Positions 8,418 to 15,850 of a stretch of 64,000 bases of DNA are shown one piece after another. Position 1 is the stretch's first letter. Every line of letters begins with the position of its first letter. Origin of the DNA: Hymenobacter negativus (lineage in GTDB: Bacteria; Bacteroidota; Bacteroidia; Cytophagales; Hymenobacteraceae); assembly GCF_017571495.1 (NCBI RefSeq), contig NZ_JAGETZ010000014.1:1-64000 (forward strand). The letters run 5' to 3'. The position numbers and the translations under genes were made by a program. Below the pieces are notes generated by a model that was given only the letters and a program-made list of their open reading frames with translations, was not told the DNA's origin and made no database searches.

Positions 8418-9008
8418 ATGCGTCTGCTGCTGCTCGACAACTTCGATTCCTTCACCTTCACACTGGCCGATTACCTCCGCCAACTGGGGGCTCAAGTTGT
8501 GGTGCGGCGCAACGACGTACCGCTGGCCGAGCTACAAGTGCCCGCTTTCGATGGCGTCGTGCTGTCGCCTGGCCCCGGCACCCCATCCCAGGCCGGGGTG
8601 ATGCCGGCGCTTATTCAGGCCTTTTACCAAGATATGCCCATGCTGGGCGTGTGCCTGGGCCACCAAGCACTGGGCGAGTTCTTTGGAGCTACTGTGACGC
8701 GGGCCGCCCGGCCCATGCACGGCAAAGTATCCGAAATGCACTGCGATACTGCCGAGCTGCTGTTTGCCGGCCTCCCAGCCACGCAGCTCATCACGCGCTA
8801 CCATTCCCTTATTGTGAGCGAGCCGCTACCACCCATGCTCCTACCGCTGGCTCACACCGCCGGCCCAGCCCCCGAACTCATGGCCCTGCGACACCGCACC
8901 TTGCCTCTCTACGGCGTGCAGTTCCACCCCGAAGCCCTGCTAACCCCGCATGGACTCGCTATTTTGGGCAATTGGCTCCGCTGTTGTATCATTGCCAAAA
9001 CCGCGTAA
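8418..9008 (+). CDS. pabA: Glutamine amidotransferase, aminodeoxychorismate/anthranilate synthase component II
   Basis: A 196-residue class I glutamine amidotransferase that supplies ammonia to a chorismate-using partner (PabB for folate or TrpE for tryptophan). The nucleophile is C79 in GVCLGHQALGEFF; the other triad members are H170 and E172 in GVQFHPEALLTPHG. The N-terminus MRLLLLDNFDSFTFTLADYL is the family signature. No trp genes and no synthase large subunit are nearby, so I cannot tell PabA from TrpG with certainty; isolation from a trp operon favours PabA. The symbol is therefore tentative. It may be co-transcribed with upstream cvpA. Confidence 0.88.
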   Translation: MRLLLLDNFDSFTFTLADYLRQLGAQVVVRRNDVPLAELQVPAFDGVVLSPGPGTPSQAGVMPALIQAFYQDMPMLGVCLGHQALGEFFGATVTRAARPMHGKVSEMHCDTAELLFAGLPATQLITRYHSLIVSEPLPPMLLPLAHTAGPAPELMALRHRTLPLYGVQFHPEALLTPHGLAILGNWLRCCIIAKTA

Positions 9009-9104
9009 CGAGTTGTTGGTTGCTTGTTGCCGAAGGCTGTTGTCTGAGATAATTTCTCCGAAATCCAGCGTTATAAACCAAAAACAGAAGTAGAAACCAC
9101 GCGC

Positions 9105-9881
9105 ATGGAGACTAAGCAGGAGCAGGGGTACGAGTTTGTCGACGAAGGGCAGGGGCCAGTGCTGTTGCTGCTTCATGGCTTATTTGGCGCCCTCAGCAAC
9201 TGGCAGGGCGTGGTAGATGAATTCGCCGCTCGCTATCGCGTCATCATTCCGTTGCTGCCCGTCTATGACATGCCCCTGACGCAAGCTGGCGTGCCCGGCC
9301 TCGTGGCCTACGTTGAAGGGTTTATTACTGCTATCGGTTTGCCACCCACGTTCACGGTCCTCGGCAACTCGCTTGGTGGCCATATTGCGCTGGTTTATGC
9401 CCTCAAAAATCCGAGCCGTGTCACGCGCATGGTACTCACTGGCAGCAGTGGCTTGTTTGAGGACAGCATGGGCGGCTCCTTTCCCAAGCGTGGTAACTAC
9501 AGCTATGTGCAGGAACGGGTCGGCTACACGTTCTACGACCCTGCGGTGGCCACTAAGGAATTGATTGACGAAGTTTTTACCATCACCAACTCCAATGCCA
9601 AGTGCCTGCGCATCATTGCTATTGCGCGCTCGGCCCAGCGGCACAACCTTAGCAAGGAGCTGAGCAAAATAAAAGTGCCCGTGCTTCTTGTGTGGGGCCT
9701 GAATGACACCATCACCCCGCCGCCCGTAGCCCATGAGTTTGCCACGCTGCTGCCGCGTGCCGAACTGCGCTTCCTCGACCACTGCGGCCACGCCCCCATG
9801 ATGGAGCGCCCCGCCGGATTTAACACCTACCTGCATCAGTTTTTGCGTACTACTGAAACGGCCGCTGCCATAGCTGCCTAA
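9105..9881 (+). CDS. Alpha/beta hydrolase
   Basis: A 258-residue alpha/beta hydrolase without signal peptide. The oxyanion segment LLLHGLFGALSNW, the nucleophile elbow GNSLGG (S89), the acid in VWGLNDTITPP (D201) and the base in DHCGHAPMMERP (H229) are all in the expected order, so the enzyme should be active. The substrate is not predictable; the fold serves esterases, C-C hydrolases and haloperoxidase-like enzymes. It precedes the CBS protein and outer-membrane genes, an arrangement I associate with Bacteroidota, which hints at a lipid- or envelope-related role (inference). It starts at ATG 9105. Confidence 0.85.
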   Translation: METKQEQGYEFVDEGQGPVLLLLHGLFGALSNWQGVVDEFAARYRVIIPLLPVYDMPLTQAGVPGLVAYVEGFITAIGLPPTFTVLGNSLGGHIALVYALKNPSRVTRMVLTGSSGLFEDSMGGSFPKRGNYSYVQERVGYTFYDPAVATKELIDEVFTITNSNAKCLRIIAIARSAQRHNLSKELSKIKVPVLLVWGLNDTITPPPVAHEFATLLPRAELRFLDHCGHAPMMERPAGFNTYLHQFLRTTETAAAIAA

Positions 9882-10017
9882 ACGGCGGCCTTTTGCTGCC
9901 GGCTCGATTCTTGTCTACTACTTCATCACCTTGCCCGGTGATATTTTATCTTCATCTTTAATTCCTTTCCATCTAATTACCACGCTTACTATTTCATAAC
10001 CCGTCATTAGCCAGAAT

Positions 10018-10692
10018 ATGCCTGCCCTGCTTGCCGAAGACTTACTCAACGAAATGATTCCGCCCTTGAAGGGCACCGATTCGGCGGGCAAAGCGGCGCG
10101 CTGGCTCGATGAGTTTCACGTGGCCCAGCTGCCCGTGCTTGACAACCGCCACTACCGCGGCCTCGTCACCGAATCTGACCTTGCCGATTCCGAAAACCCC
10201 GAAACGCTGCTCTCTGAACTGTCACTGAGTTATGGCGACGTGTACGTGCGCCCCGACCAGCATTTCTATCGCGTAATGGAGTTGGCCATTGAAAATAAAA
10301 TCCAGCTTGTGCCTGTTGTAGACGAGCGGCAGGAATATGCCGGTGTGGTCACCATTGCCGATGCGCTGGCCGCATTTGGGCAGCAGCCGGCCGGTGGTCA
10401 GGGTGGCATCATCGTGTTGAGCATGGAAGAGCGAGACTACTCGCTCACCCAAATCAGCCGCTATGTAGAGGAGAATAACGCCAAAATCATCAGTGCGCTG
10501 GTAGCTCAGGACGAAGTAGACCCTTATCGCATCCGTCTCACCATCAAGCTCAATACTGATAACCTCGCCCGCATCACCGCCACGCTGGAGCGGTTTGGGT
10601 ACGTAGTTACGGCCCAGTTCAGCGGCGTGGCCGTGGCCAATGAAGACGAGCAAGAGCGCTACGATGCTTTGCTGCGGTACCTGAGTGTCTAG
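10018..10692 (+). CDS. CBS-domain protein
   Basis: A 224-residue cytoplasmic protein with two CBS motifs in residues 1-125 (FHVAQLPVLDNRHYRGLVTE and IQLVPVVDERQEYAGVVTI), which usually bind adenosyl ligands. The C-terminal 90 residues (IIVLSMEERDYSLTQISRYV to VVTAQF) look like an ACT-like ligand-binding or dimerisation domain. The partner it regulates is unknown. Only 9 nt separate it from the downstream outer-membrane protein gene, and nadK follows, so the three are likely one transcript. Confidence 0.82.
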   Translation: MPALLAEDLLNEMIPPLKGTDSAGKAARWLDEFHVAQLPVLDNRHYRGLVTESDLADSENPETLLSELSLSYGDVYVRPDQHFYRVMELAIENKIQLVPVVDERQEYAGVVTIADALAAFGQQPAGGQGGIIVLSMEERDYSLTQISRYVEENNAKIISALVAQDEVDPYRIRLTIKLNTDNLARITATLERFGYVVTAQFSGVAVANEDEQERYDALLRYLSV

Positions 10693-10701
10693 AAAAATAG
10701 G

Positions 10702-12153
10702 GTGTTAGGAATTCTATTATTGGCGTTGCGGCTGCTGGTCGCTGGTTTGGCACAGGCTCCCACCGATACGTTGCGCCCGCTCCGGCCCGTAGTAGCCCCC
10801 ACCGATACCCTGGTACGCATCGTGCCCTGTCCGGGCATAACCCACCTGCCAGTCGGGTCCATCCTGTTTGCCGGTAATGCGGTTACCAAAGAGCGAATTC
10901 TACGGGCCGAACTGGACTTTCACGAAGGCGACACCCTTACTCTAGCTGACCTGCCCGCCCGCCTCGAAGCCAATCGGCGCCGGCTGTTCAACCTGCAGCT
11001 GTTCCATGCCGTGGTGGCTCAGGCCAGCTGCGCCAATGGCAAACTGCTCATTGTATTTGGTGTGCAGGAGCGGTGGTATACATTCCCCGTCCCCATTCTC
11101 TCGCTGGCCGACCGCAACCTGCGCTCCTGGCTAAACCGCTCCGACCGCTGGCGCCGCGTCGATTATGGCGTCCACCTCACCCGCACCAATTTTCGGGGTC
11201 GCAATGAGCAAATGCTGGCCAACTTACAGCTCGGCTTCAATCGGAAGTACGAACTGTTCTATGAAGTGCCCGGGGTAGGGCGCTATCGTCGGCTGGGCTT
11301 CGGAGTCGGCGCATCCTTCTACCAAAGCCATGCGCTCGACTACATCACCCTTGCCGACCGGCTGGTGCCCTACCGGGCCGATGAAGGATTTCCTATTCAG
11401 CGCTTCTACGTAACGGGCGGGCTGCGTTTTCGGCATACCGTGCAGTTTCGCACAGCTCTTGATGTTTCCTATCACCGCGAGCAAATCAGCGACTCTGTCA
11501 ATTACTACAACGCCGATTACTTCTTGGGCCGCACCCAGCGCGAATTTCTGGATTTCACCCTCACCAGCACCCGCAACCAGCGCAACACTTTTGCTTATCC
11601 CCTCACAGGAAAATTTTCGCAGGCAACCCTCACGCACCGCGTCTTCTTGGACAATACGACCCCTAGCCTCACCACCCTGCGCTTAAATTATGCCCGTTAT
11701 CTTTCGCTAGGGCACCGGTTCTACTACAGCCTCGGCCTCAGTGCGCAGGGCCGCCTCTCGCGCCGCCTGTCTTATATCGACACCCGCGCCCTGGGCTACG
11801 ACGACCTTGTGCGTGGCTACGACGAGTACGTTATCGACGGCCGTCATTATGGCTTGGTGCAGCAAGGCGTTTCTTACCAATTGTTTCAGCCCAAGGTCAT
11901 TCAGCTCAATTCCATTGACAACCCCAAAGTCAATGCCATTCCGTTGGCGCTCTACCTCAATATCTTTGCCGATGCCGGCTACGTCATCGCACCCAATCCT
12001 TTGCCCCAAAACCGCCTTGCCAATCAATTCCTGCGAGCCGGCGGCCTCGGCTTGCACTTGGTCACCTTTTACGACCGGGTTTTTACCGCCGAATACACCC
12101 TGAATGGTTTAGGCCAAACCGGCTATTTTCTCAGAGCCGAATTCCCAATATAG
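10702..12153 (+). CDS. BamA/TamA-type outer-membrane beta-barrel with one POTRA domain
   Basis: A 483-residue outer-membrane protein read from GTG 10702, 9 nt after the CBS gene stop. Residues 1-19 (MLGILLLALRLLVAGLAQA) form a signal peptide. About residues 50-125 form a single POTRA-like unit (SILFAGNAVTKERILRAELDFHEGD, LEANRRRLFNLQLF). The rest is beta-barrel in style, ending in LNGLGQTGYFLRAEFPI. The protein is far shorter than the true BamA at 15851 (840 residues, several POTRAs), so it is a paralogue of Omp85/TamA type. It may help insert or export outer-membrane lipids or proteins; no specific cargo can be named. Confidence 0.8.
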   Translation: MLGILLLALRLLVAGLAQAPTDTLRPLRPVVAPTDTLVRIVPCPGITHLPVGSILFAGNAVTKERILRAELDFHEGDTLTLADLPARLEANRRRLFNLQLFHAVVAQASCANGKLLIVFGVQERWYTFPVPILSLADRNLRSWLNRSDRWRRVDYGVHLTRTNFRGRNEQMLANLQLGFNRKYELFYEVPGVGRYRRLGFGVGASFYQSHALDYITLADRLVPYRADEGFPIQRFYVTGGLRFRHTVQFRTALDVSYHREQISDSVNYYNADYFLGRTQREFLDFTLTSTRNQRNTFAYPLTGKFSQATLTHRVFLDNTTPSLTTLRLNYARYLSLGHRFYYSLGLSAQGRLSRRLSYIDTRALGYDDLVRGYDEYVIDGRHYGLVQQGVSYQLFQPKVIQLNSIDNPKVNAIPLALYLNIFADAGYVIAPNPLPQNRLANQFLRAGGLGLHLVTFYDRVFTAEYTLNGLGQTGYFLRAEFPI

Positions 12154-12232
12154 CCGCGACAGGTACCATCCATGGTTATTTAATTGTTGCCCAGCCCTTC
12201 TGGTACATTATGTATCAGCTTTCTTTCTCCGC

Positions 12233-13126
12233 ATGAAAATCGCCATCCTCGGCAAACCATTCGACGACGAAGCCGCCCCCGCCATCCAGGCCCTGCTCGA
12301 CGACCTAGCCGCCCGCCGGGCTGAAGTCCGCATCGGCGAAGCCTTCCGCACCTTCCTCGATAACCGCCTGCGTCTGCCCGAAGGCACCACCGAATTCCGC
12401 CGGGGCGACTCCCTGCGCGGCGTACACTACGTCCTAAGCATTGGCGGCGACGGCACCCTGCTCGATACCGTCACGTACGTTGGCAGCCTGCAAATCCCCA
12501 TTTTGGGCATCCACACGGGCCGGCTTGGTTTTCTCGCCACCGTCACCCCCGACCGCATTACCCAAGCAATCGATGCGCTTTTTAAAGGGCACTTTACCAT
12601 CGAAGAACGCAGCCTCATTCGGGTTGATACTGACCCTGATGTGTTCGGTAGCCTCAACTTTGGTCTCAACGAGTTTAGCGTCCTCAAGCGCGACACCTCG
12701 TCCATGATTGTCGTACATACGTACATCGACGGCGAATACCTGAACTCCTACTGGGCCGATGGCCTCGTAGTAGCCACGCCCACCGGTTCCACTGGCTACT
12801 CGCTGAGCTGTGGCGGCCCGGTAATGTTGCCTCAAACAAACAATTTTATTATTGCTCCCGTATGCCCCCACAATTTGAACGTTCGCCCACTCGTGGTGTC
12901 CGACCAAAGCGTGATTTCTTTCGAGATTGAAGGGCGTAGCACCAGCTACATGCTGGCACTCGATTCCCGCTCGCTCCCCGTCGAAGCCTCCGTTCAAATT
13001 GCCGTTCGCCGCGAAAACTTTAATGCCCGTCTAGTAAAGCTCAACCACGTCAACTTCCTCAGTACCTTGCGTAGCAAACTGAATTGGGGTCTCGACCGTC
13101 GCAATCCAGCAGGTATTCAAGTATAG
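12233..13126 (+). CDS. nadK: NAD kinase
   Basis: A 297-residue ATP-NAD kinase that makes NADP from NAD in the cytoplasm. It has the catalytic GGDGTLLD motif (residues 71-78), IHTGRLGFLA, the conserved N145-E146 pair in GLNEFSVLKR, and the NAD-binding glycine loop TPTGSTGYSLSCGG (183-196). A C-terminal beta-strand region with PLVVSDQSVI is also normal. The length agrees with the family. It belongs to a plus-strand block ending with bamA and two skp-like genes, an order I recall as frequent in Bacteroidota. It starts at ATG 12233. Confidence 0.95.
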   Translation: MKIAILGKPFDDEAAPAIQALLDDLAARRAEVRIGEAFRTFLDNRLRLPEGTTEFRRGDSLRGVHYVLSIGGDGTLLDTVTYVGSLQIPILGIHTGRLGFLATVTPDRITQAIDALFKGHFTIEERSLIRVDTDPDVFGSLNFGLNEFSVLKRDTSSMIVVHTYIDGEYLNSYWADGLVVATPTGSTGYSLSCGGPVMLPQTNNFIIAPVCPHNLNVRPLVVSDQSVISFEIEGRSTSYMLALDSRSLPVEASVQIAVRRENFNARLVKLNHVNFLSTLRSKLNWGLDRRNPAGIQV

Positions 13127-13158
13127 CAGCACTTTTTTTCGGGAAAAGAACTAGTAAA

Positions 13159-13190
13159 GTTTTTTTAGTTCCCAATATCGCCTACTTTTG
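13159..13190 (+). promoter_or_regulatory. Candidate promoter for the first DUF6089 gene
   Basis: TACTTTTG at 13183-13190 matches the Bacteroidota -7 box TAnnTTTG exactly. A T-run about 19 nt upstream stands where the TTTG -33 box belongs, so that half is weak. Its place, 72 nt before the ATG at 13262 and after nadK, suits an internal promoter. Confidence 0.5.
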
Positions 13191-13261
13191 TCTTCGTCTG
13201 AAAATGCGCGCGGTCTGCGCGGTTCTCACCTAGCCCTACGCCTCATCACTTTAGTTGCCTT

Positions 13262-14155
13262 ATGAAGAATATTTTCACTTATTCCACGGCCTTTGTGCTC
13301 GGGCTTGCCTTAGTGGCTACTCCTGATGCAGAAGCCCAGCAATTCAGCAAGCGGAAGCAGTACAACTCGGTTGGCTTCAGCCTGAATGCTATGAACTATT
13401 TTGGGGACATCACCCCCGTAACTAGCTTTACCAGCCTTCGTTTGGGCGCTACGCGTGTTGGCGCTGGTGTATCTCTCACTCGTCGTTTCTACCCGCGTGT
13501 TTCTGGTCGTATCGCCTTGTCGTACGGTCGTATTTCGGGCGATGACTCCCAAGCGGCTGACAAAAACGGTGCTGACTCGCGCTTTCGCTATAACCGCAAC
13601 ATGAACTTCCGCAACGACATTCTGGAAGCTTCGGGCGTGGTAATTGTGGACCTGATTGAAAACCGCAACAACTACCTCAAGCGTCCCGATTTTGTGCCGT
13701 ACGTTTTTGCCGGTATCGCAGGCTTCTATAGCAGCCCCCAGGGCCTTGATGCTTCCGGTAACTATGTCGACTTGCAGCCGTTGAAAACGGAAGGTCAGGC
13801 CACAGAATATAGCAAGACCCAGTTCTCCATTCCATTTGGTGGTGGTATCCGTTACCGTATCAATCGTAACTTCGATGCGAGCCTAGAAATTGGCTGGCGT
13901 AAAACATTCACCGACTACATCGACGACGTAGGTGGTCAGTATGCTGACCCCGCATCGTTGGCTACTGATGCTGCGAAGTATTTCGGTGGCGGCATTACCC
14001 GAAGCGTAGCTGACCCATCGCTTGGCTTCCCGGGCTTCACCAATAAAGGCGAAGCACGTGGCGACGTAGGCAATAAAACCGACTGGTACATCGTAACTGG
14101 TGTCACGTTGAACTATATCTTGACGCCTCGCATCAAGAACCCCAAGTTCCGCTAG
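13262..14155 (+). CDS. DUF6089-type outer-membrane protein (copy 1)
   Basis: A 297-residue exported protein with signal peptide MKNIFTYSTAFVLGLALVATPDAEA and a predicted small beta-barrel. It matches my memory of DUF6089 proteins that lie near uppS-bamA in Bacteroidota: the start SVGFSLNAMNYFGDITP, the middle PDFVPYVFAGIAGFYSSPQG, then IPFGGGIRYRINRNFDASLEIGWR (key motif GGGIRYRINRNFDASLEIGW) and KTFTDYIDDVGG. Function is unknown; its position suggests a part in outer-membrane assembly. The next gene is a diverged copy with the same FAGIAGFY and RKTFTD motifs, indicating tandem duplication. Confidence 0.8.
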   Translation: MKNIFTYSTAFVLGLALVATPDAEAQQFSKRKQYNSVGFSLNAMNYFGDITPVTSFTSLRLGATRVGAGVSLTRRFYPRVSGRIALSYGRISGDDSQAADKNGADSRFRYNRNMNFRNDILEASGVVIVDLIENRNNYLKRPDFVPYVFAGIAGFYSSPQGLDASGNYVDLQPLKTEGQATEYSKTQFSIPFGGGIRYRINRNFDASLEIGWRKTFTDYIDDVGGQYADPASLATDAAKYFGGGITRSVADPSLGFPGFTNKGEARGDVGNKTDWYIVTGVTLNYILTPRIKNPKFR

Positions 14156-14206
14156 CCAGTGGCCACTGGCTGAGCCTTTATTTTCTCCAGCCAGAAGTTA
14201 GCTTAA

Positions 14207-14962
14207 ATGACGAATTCAATTCTTCAAAACGTACTCCTCGCTTGCATCTTGCAGGCGGGGAGTACGTTTTTTTGCGCCACTGCCACGGCTCAGAATACCA
14301 GTGAAATAGGTATTGGCCTCGGAGCTACCAATTACCGGGGCGAAGTATCACCAGAATTGCAACTGCAGAACAGTCGGCCTGCACTCACTGCCTTCTACCG
14401 CAAAGACGTATCGGTGCCCATCACCTTGCGAGGTGGGCTGATGGCAGGCTTCTTGCGGGCCGATGATGGCAATGTGAACGGCGTAAACGGTGGAGTGCCA
14501 CCTCTGCAGGGTTACCGGCAAACCAATACCAAAGGTGGTGTGCTTGAAGCTTCGGTGGTAGTCGAGTACAACTTCATGGATTACCATTACCGTACGGATA
14601 AGGTCCATTTTACGCCCTACTTATTTGCGGGAATTGCAGGCTTCTATGCCAATACCACTACGGTAACCAACAATTCTGCCCTCACCAGTAGCTTCAAGCA
14701 GGACGGCTCAATGCTTGGCCTTGCCATACCCGCCGGTGCAGGGCTGAAGTATGCGCTGTCGCAGCACATCAACCTGGGTTTGGAGGTCGGCGTACGAAAG
14801 ACATTTACTGACCAACTTGACCATTTAGGTGAGCAGGACCCCTTGCTCGTCAATCCACATGACCAGGACTGGTATTACTATAGTGGGGTCAGCTTGTCCT
14901 ATACATTCTTTAAAATACGGTGCCCGGACTTGTATAAAAAGAATAAAAAACTGTTGAAGTAA
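14207..14962 (+). CDS. DUF6089-type outer-membrane protein (copy 2)
   Basis: A 251-residue paralogue of the preceding gene. Residues 1-28 (MTNSILQNVLLACILQAG, then STFFCATATAQ) make a signal peptide; the mature part has GLGATNYRGEVSP, FTPYLFAGIAGFYAN, AGLKYALSQHINLGLEVGVRKTFTDQLDHLG and a final SYTFFKIRCPDLYKK (each read as separate short motifs). It is shorter than copy 1 and more divergent. The start at 14207 is needed to keep the signal peptide; no other ATG would. Oddly, codons 7-23 coincide with a terminator-like hairpin (next entry), so expression could be controlled by transcription read-through. Function unknown. Confidence 0.75.
   Translation: MTNSILQNVLLACILQAGSTFFCATATAQNTSEIGIGLGATNYRGEVSPELQLQNSRPALTAFYRKDVSVPITLRGGLMAGFLRADDGNVNGVNGGVPPLQGYRQTNTKGGVLEASVVVEYNFMDYHYRTDKVHFTPYLFAGIAGFYANTTTVTNNSALTSSFKQDGSMLGLAIPAGAGLKYALSQHINLGLEVGVRKTFTDQLDHLGEQDPLLVNPHDQDWYYYSGVSLSYTFFKIRCPDLYKKNKKLLK
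14226..14273 (+). terminator. Intrinsic-terminator-like hairpin inside signal-peptide codons
   Basis: Arms 14226-14241 and 14255-14270 pair over 16 bp with one G-U (core CGTACTCCTCGC / GCGGGGAGTACG, 13-nt loop), and T residues run from 14267 to 14273. This is a textbook intrinsic terminator, about 70 nt after the stop of copy 1, yet it lies wholly within the start of copy 2. It may end most transcripts of copy 1 and let only a fraction through, or be opened by translating ribosomes. Confidence 0.7.
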
Positions 14963-15094
14963 CAGTTGATTAATTCACTGTTGAGTAGGATGACGCAAGT
15001 GCTGGTAGGGTGGTAGTGGAGGACAAGAGGTGAATTATCCGGCTAAATGCAACCGTTTCCGTAACTTGCGTCCTCTTTTAGCGAAACCGCAAAG

Positions 15095-15841
15095 ATGACC
15101 GGCAAGGCCGAAATTGATATCCAAAATATTCCAACCCATGTGGCCGTCATAATGGACGGCAATGGACGTTGGGCAAAGCAGCGAGGGGGCTTGCGCGTAT
15201 TCGGGCACCAAAGTGCCATCACGGCTGTGCGCGAGACTGTGGAGGAAGCCGCCGAATTAGGTGTGCGCTACCTAACGCTCTATGCCTTCTCAACGGAAAA
15301 CTGGAACCGGCCAGCCCTTGAGGTAATGGCCCTGATGCAGCTTTTGGTGCATACCATTCGCCAGGAAACGGCCACACTGCTCAAGAATAGCATCCGGCTG
15401 GAAGCTATTGGGGACATTACGACCCTGCCCGGCAATTGCCAGCGGGAGTTGGCCGAAGCAATGGAGCTAACTAAAGGTGGCACGCGCATGACCTTGGTTT
15501 TAGCGCTCAGCTATAGTGGCCGCTGGGACCTTACCCAAGCCGCTAAGCGCATGGCTACCGATGTAGCCAGTGGAAAGCTCCAGCCAGCCGATGTGACGGA
15601 GGCTACAGTAAGCCGATACTTAGTGACGGCTAATATGCCCGACCCAGAACTCTTAATCAGAACCAGTGGTGAGCAGCGAATCAGTAACTTTTTGCTGTGG
15701 CAGTTAGCTTATACTGAATTGTACATCACAGACTTGCTGTGGCCTGATTTTCGGAAGCAGCATTTTCAGGATGCTATCCGTGCGTACCAGCGCCGGGAAC
15801 GGCGATTTGGTAAAACCAGTGAGCAAGTAGGTGTATCTTAA
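15095..15841 (+). CDS. uppS: Undecaprenyl diphosphate synthase (isoprenyl transferase)
   Basis: A 248-residue cis-prenyltransferase that elongates farnesyl diphosphate with isopentenyl diphosphate to the C55 carrier lipid for peptidoglycan and surface polysaccharides. The catalytic aspartate is D21 in VAVIMDGNGRWAKQR. GHQSAITAVRETVEEA, LTLYAFSTENWNRP and the C-terminal LLIRTSGEQRISNFLLWQLA are the other family signatures. It lies 9 nt before bamA, so the two are surely co-transcribed, linking carrier-lipid supply to outer-membrane assembly. It starts at ATG 15095. Confidence 0.97.
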   Translation: MTGKAEIDIQNIPTHVAVIMDGNGRWAKQRGGLRVFGHQSAITAVRETVEEAAELGVRYLTLYAFSTENWNRPALEVMALMQLLVHTIRQETATLLKNSIRLEAIGDITTLPGNCQRELAEAMELTKGGTRMTLVLALSYSGRWDLTQAAKRMATDVASGKLQPADVTEATVSRYLVTANMPDPELLIRTSGEQRISNFLLWQLAYTELYITDLLWPDFRKQHFQDAIRAYQRRERRFGKTSEQVGVS

Positions 15842-15850
15842 AACTTTGTA

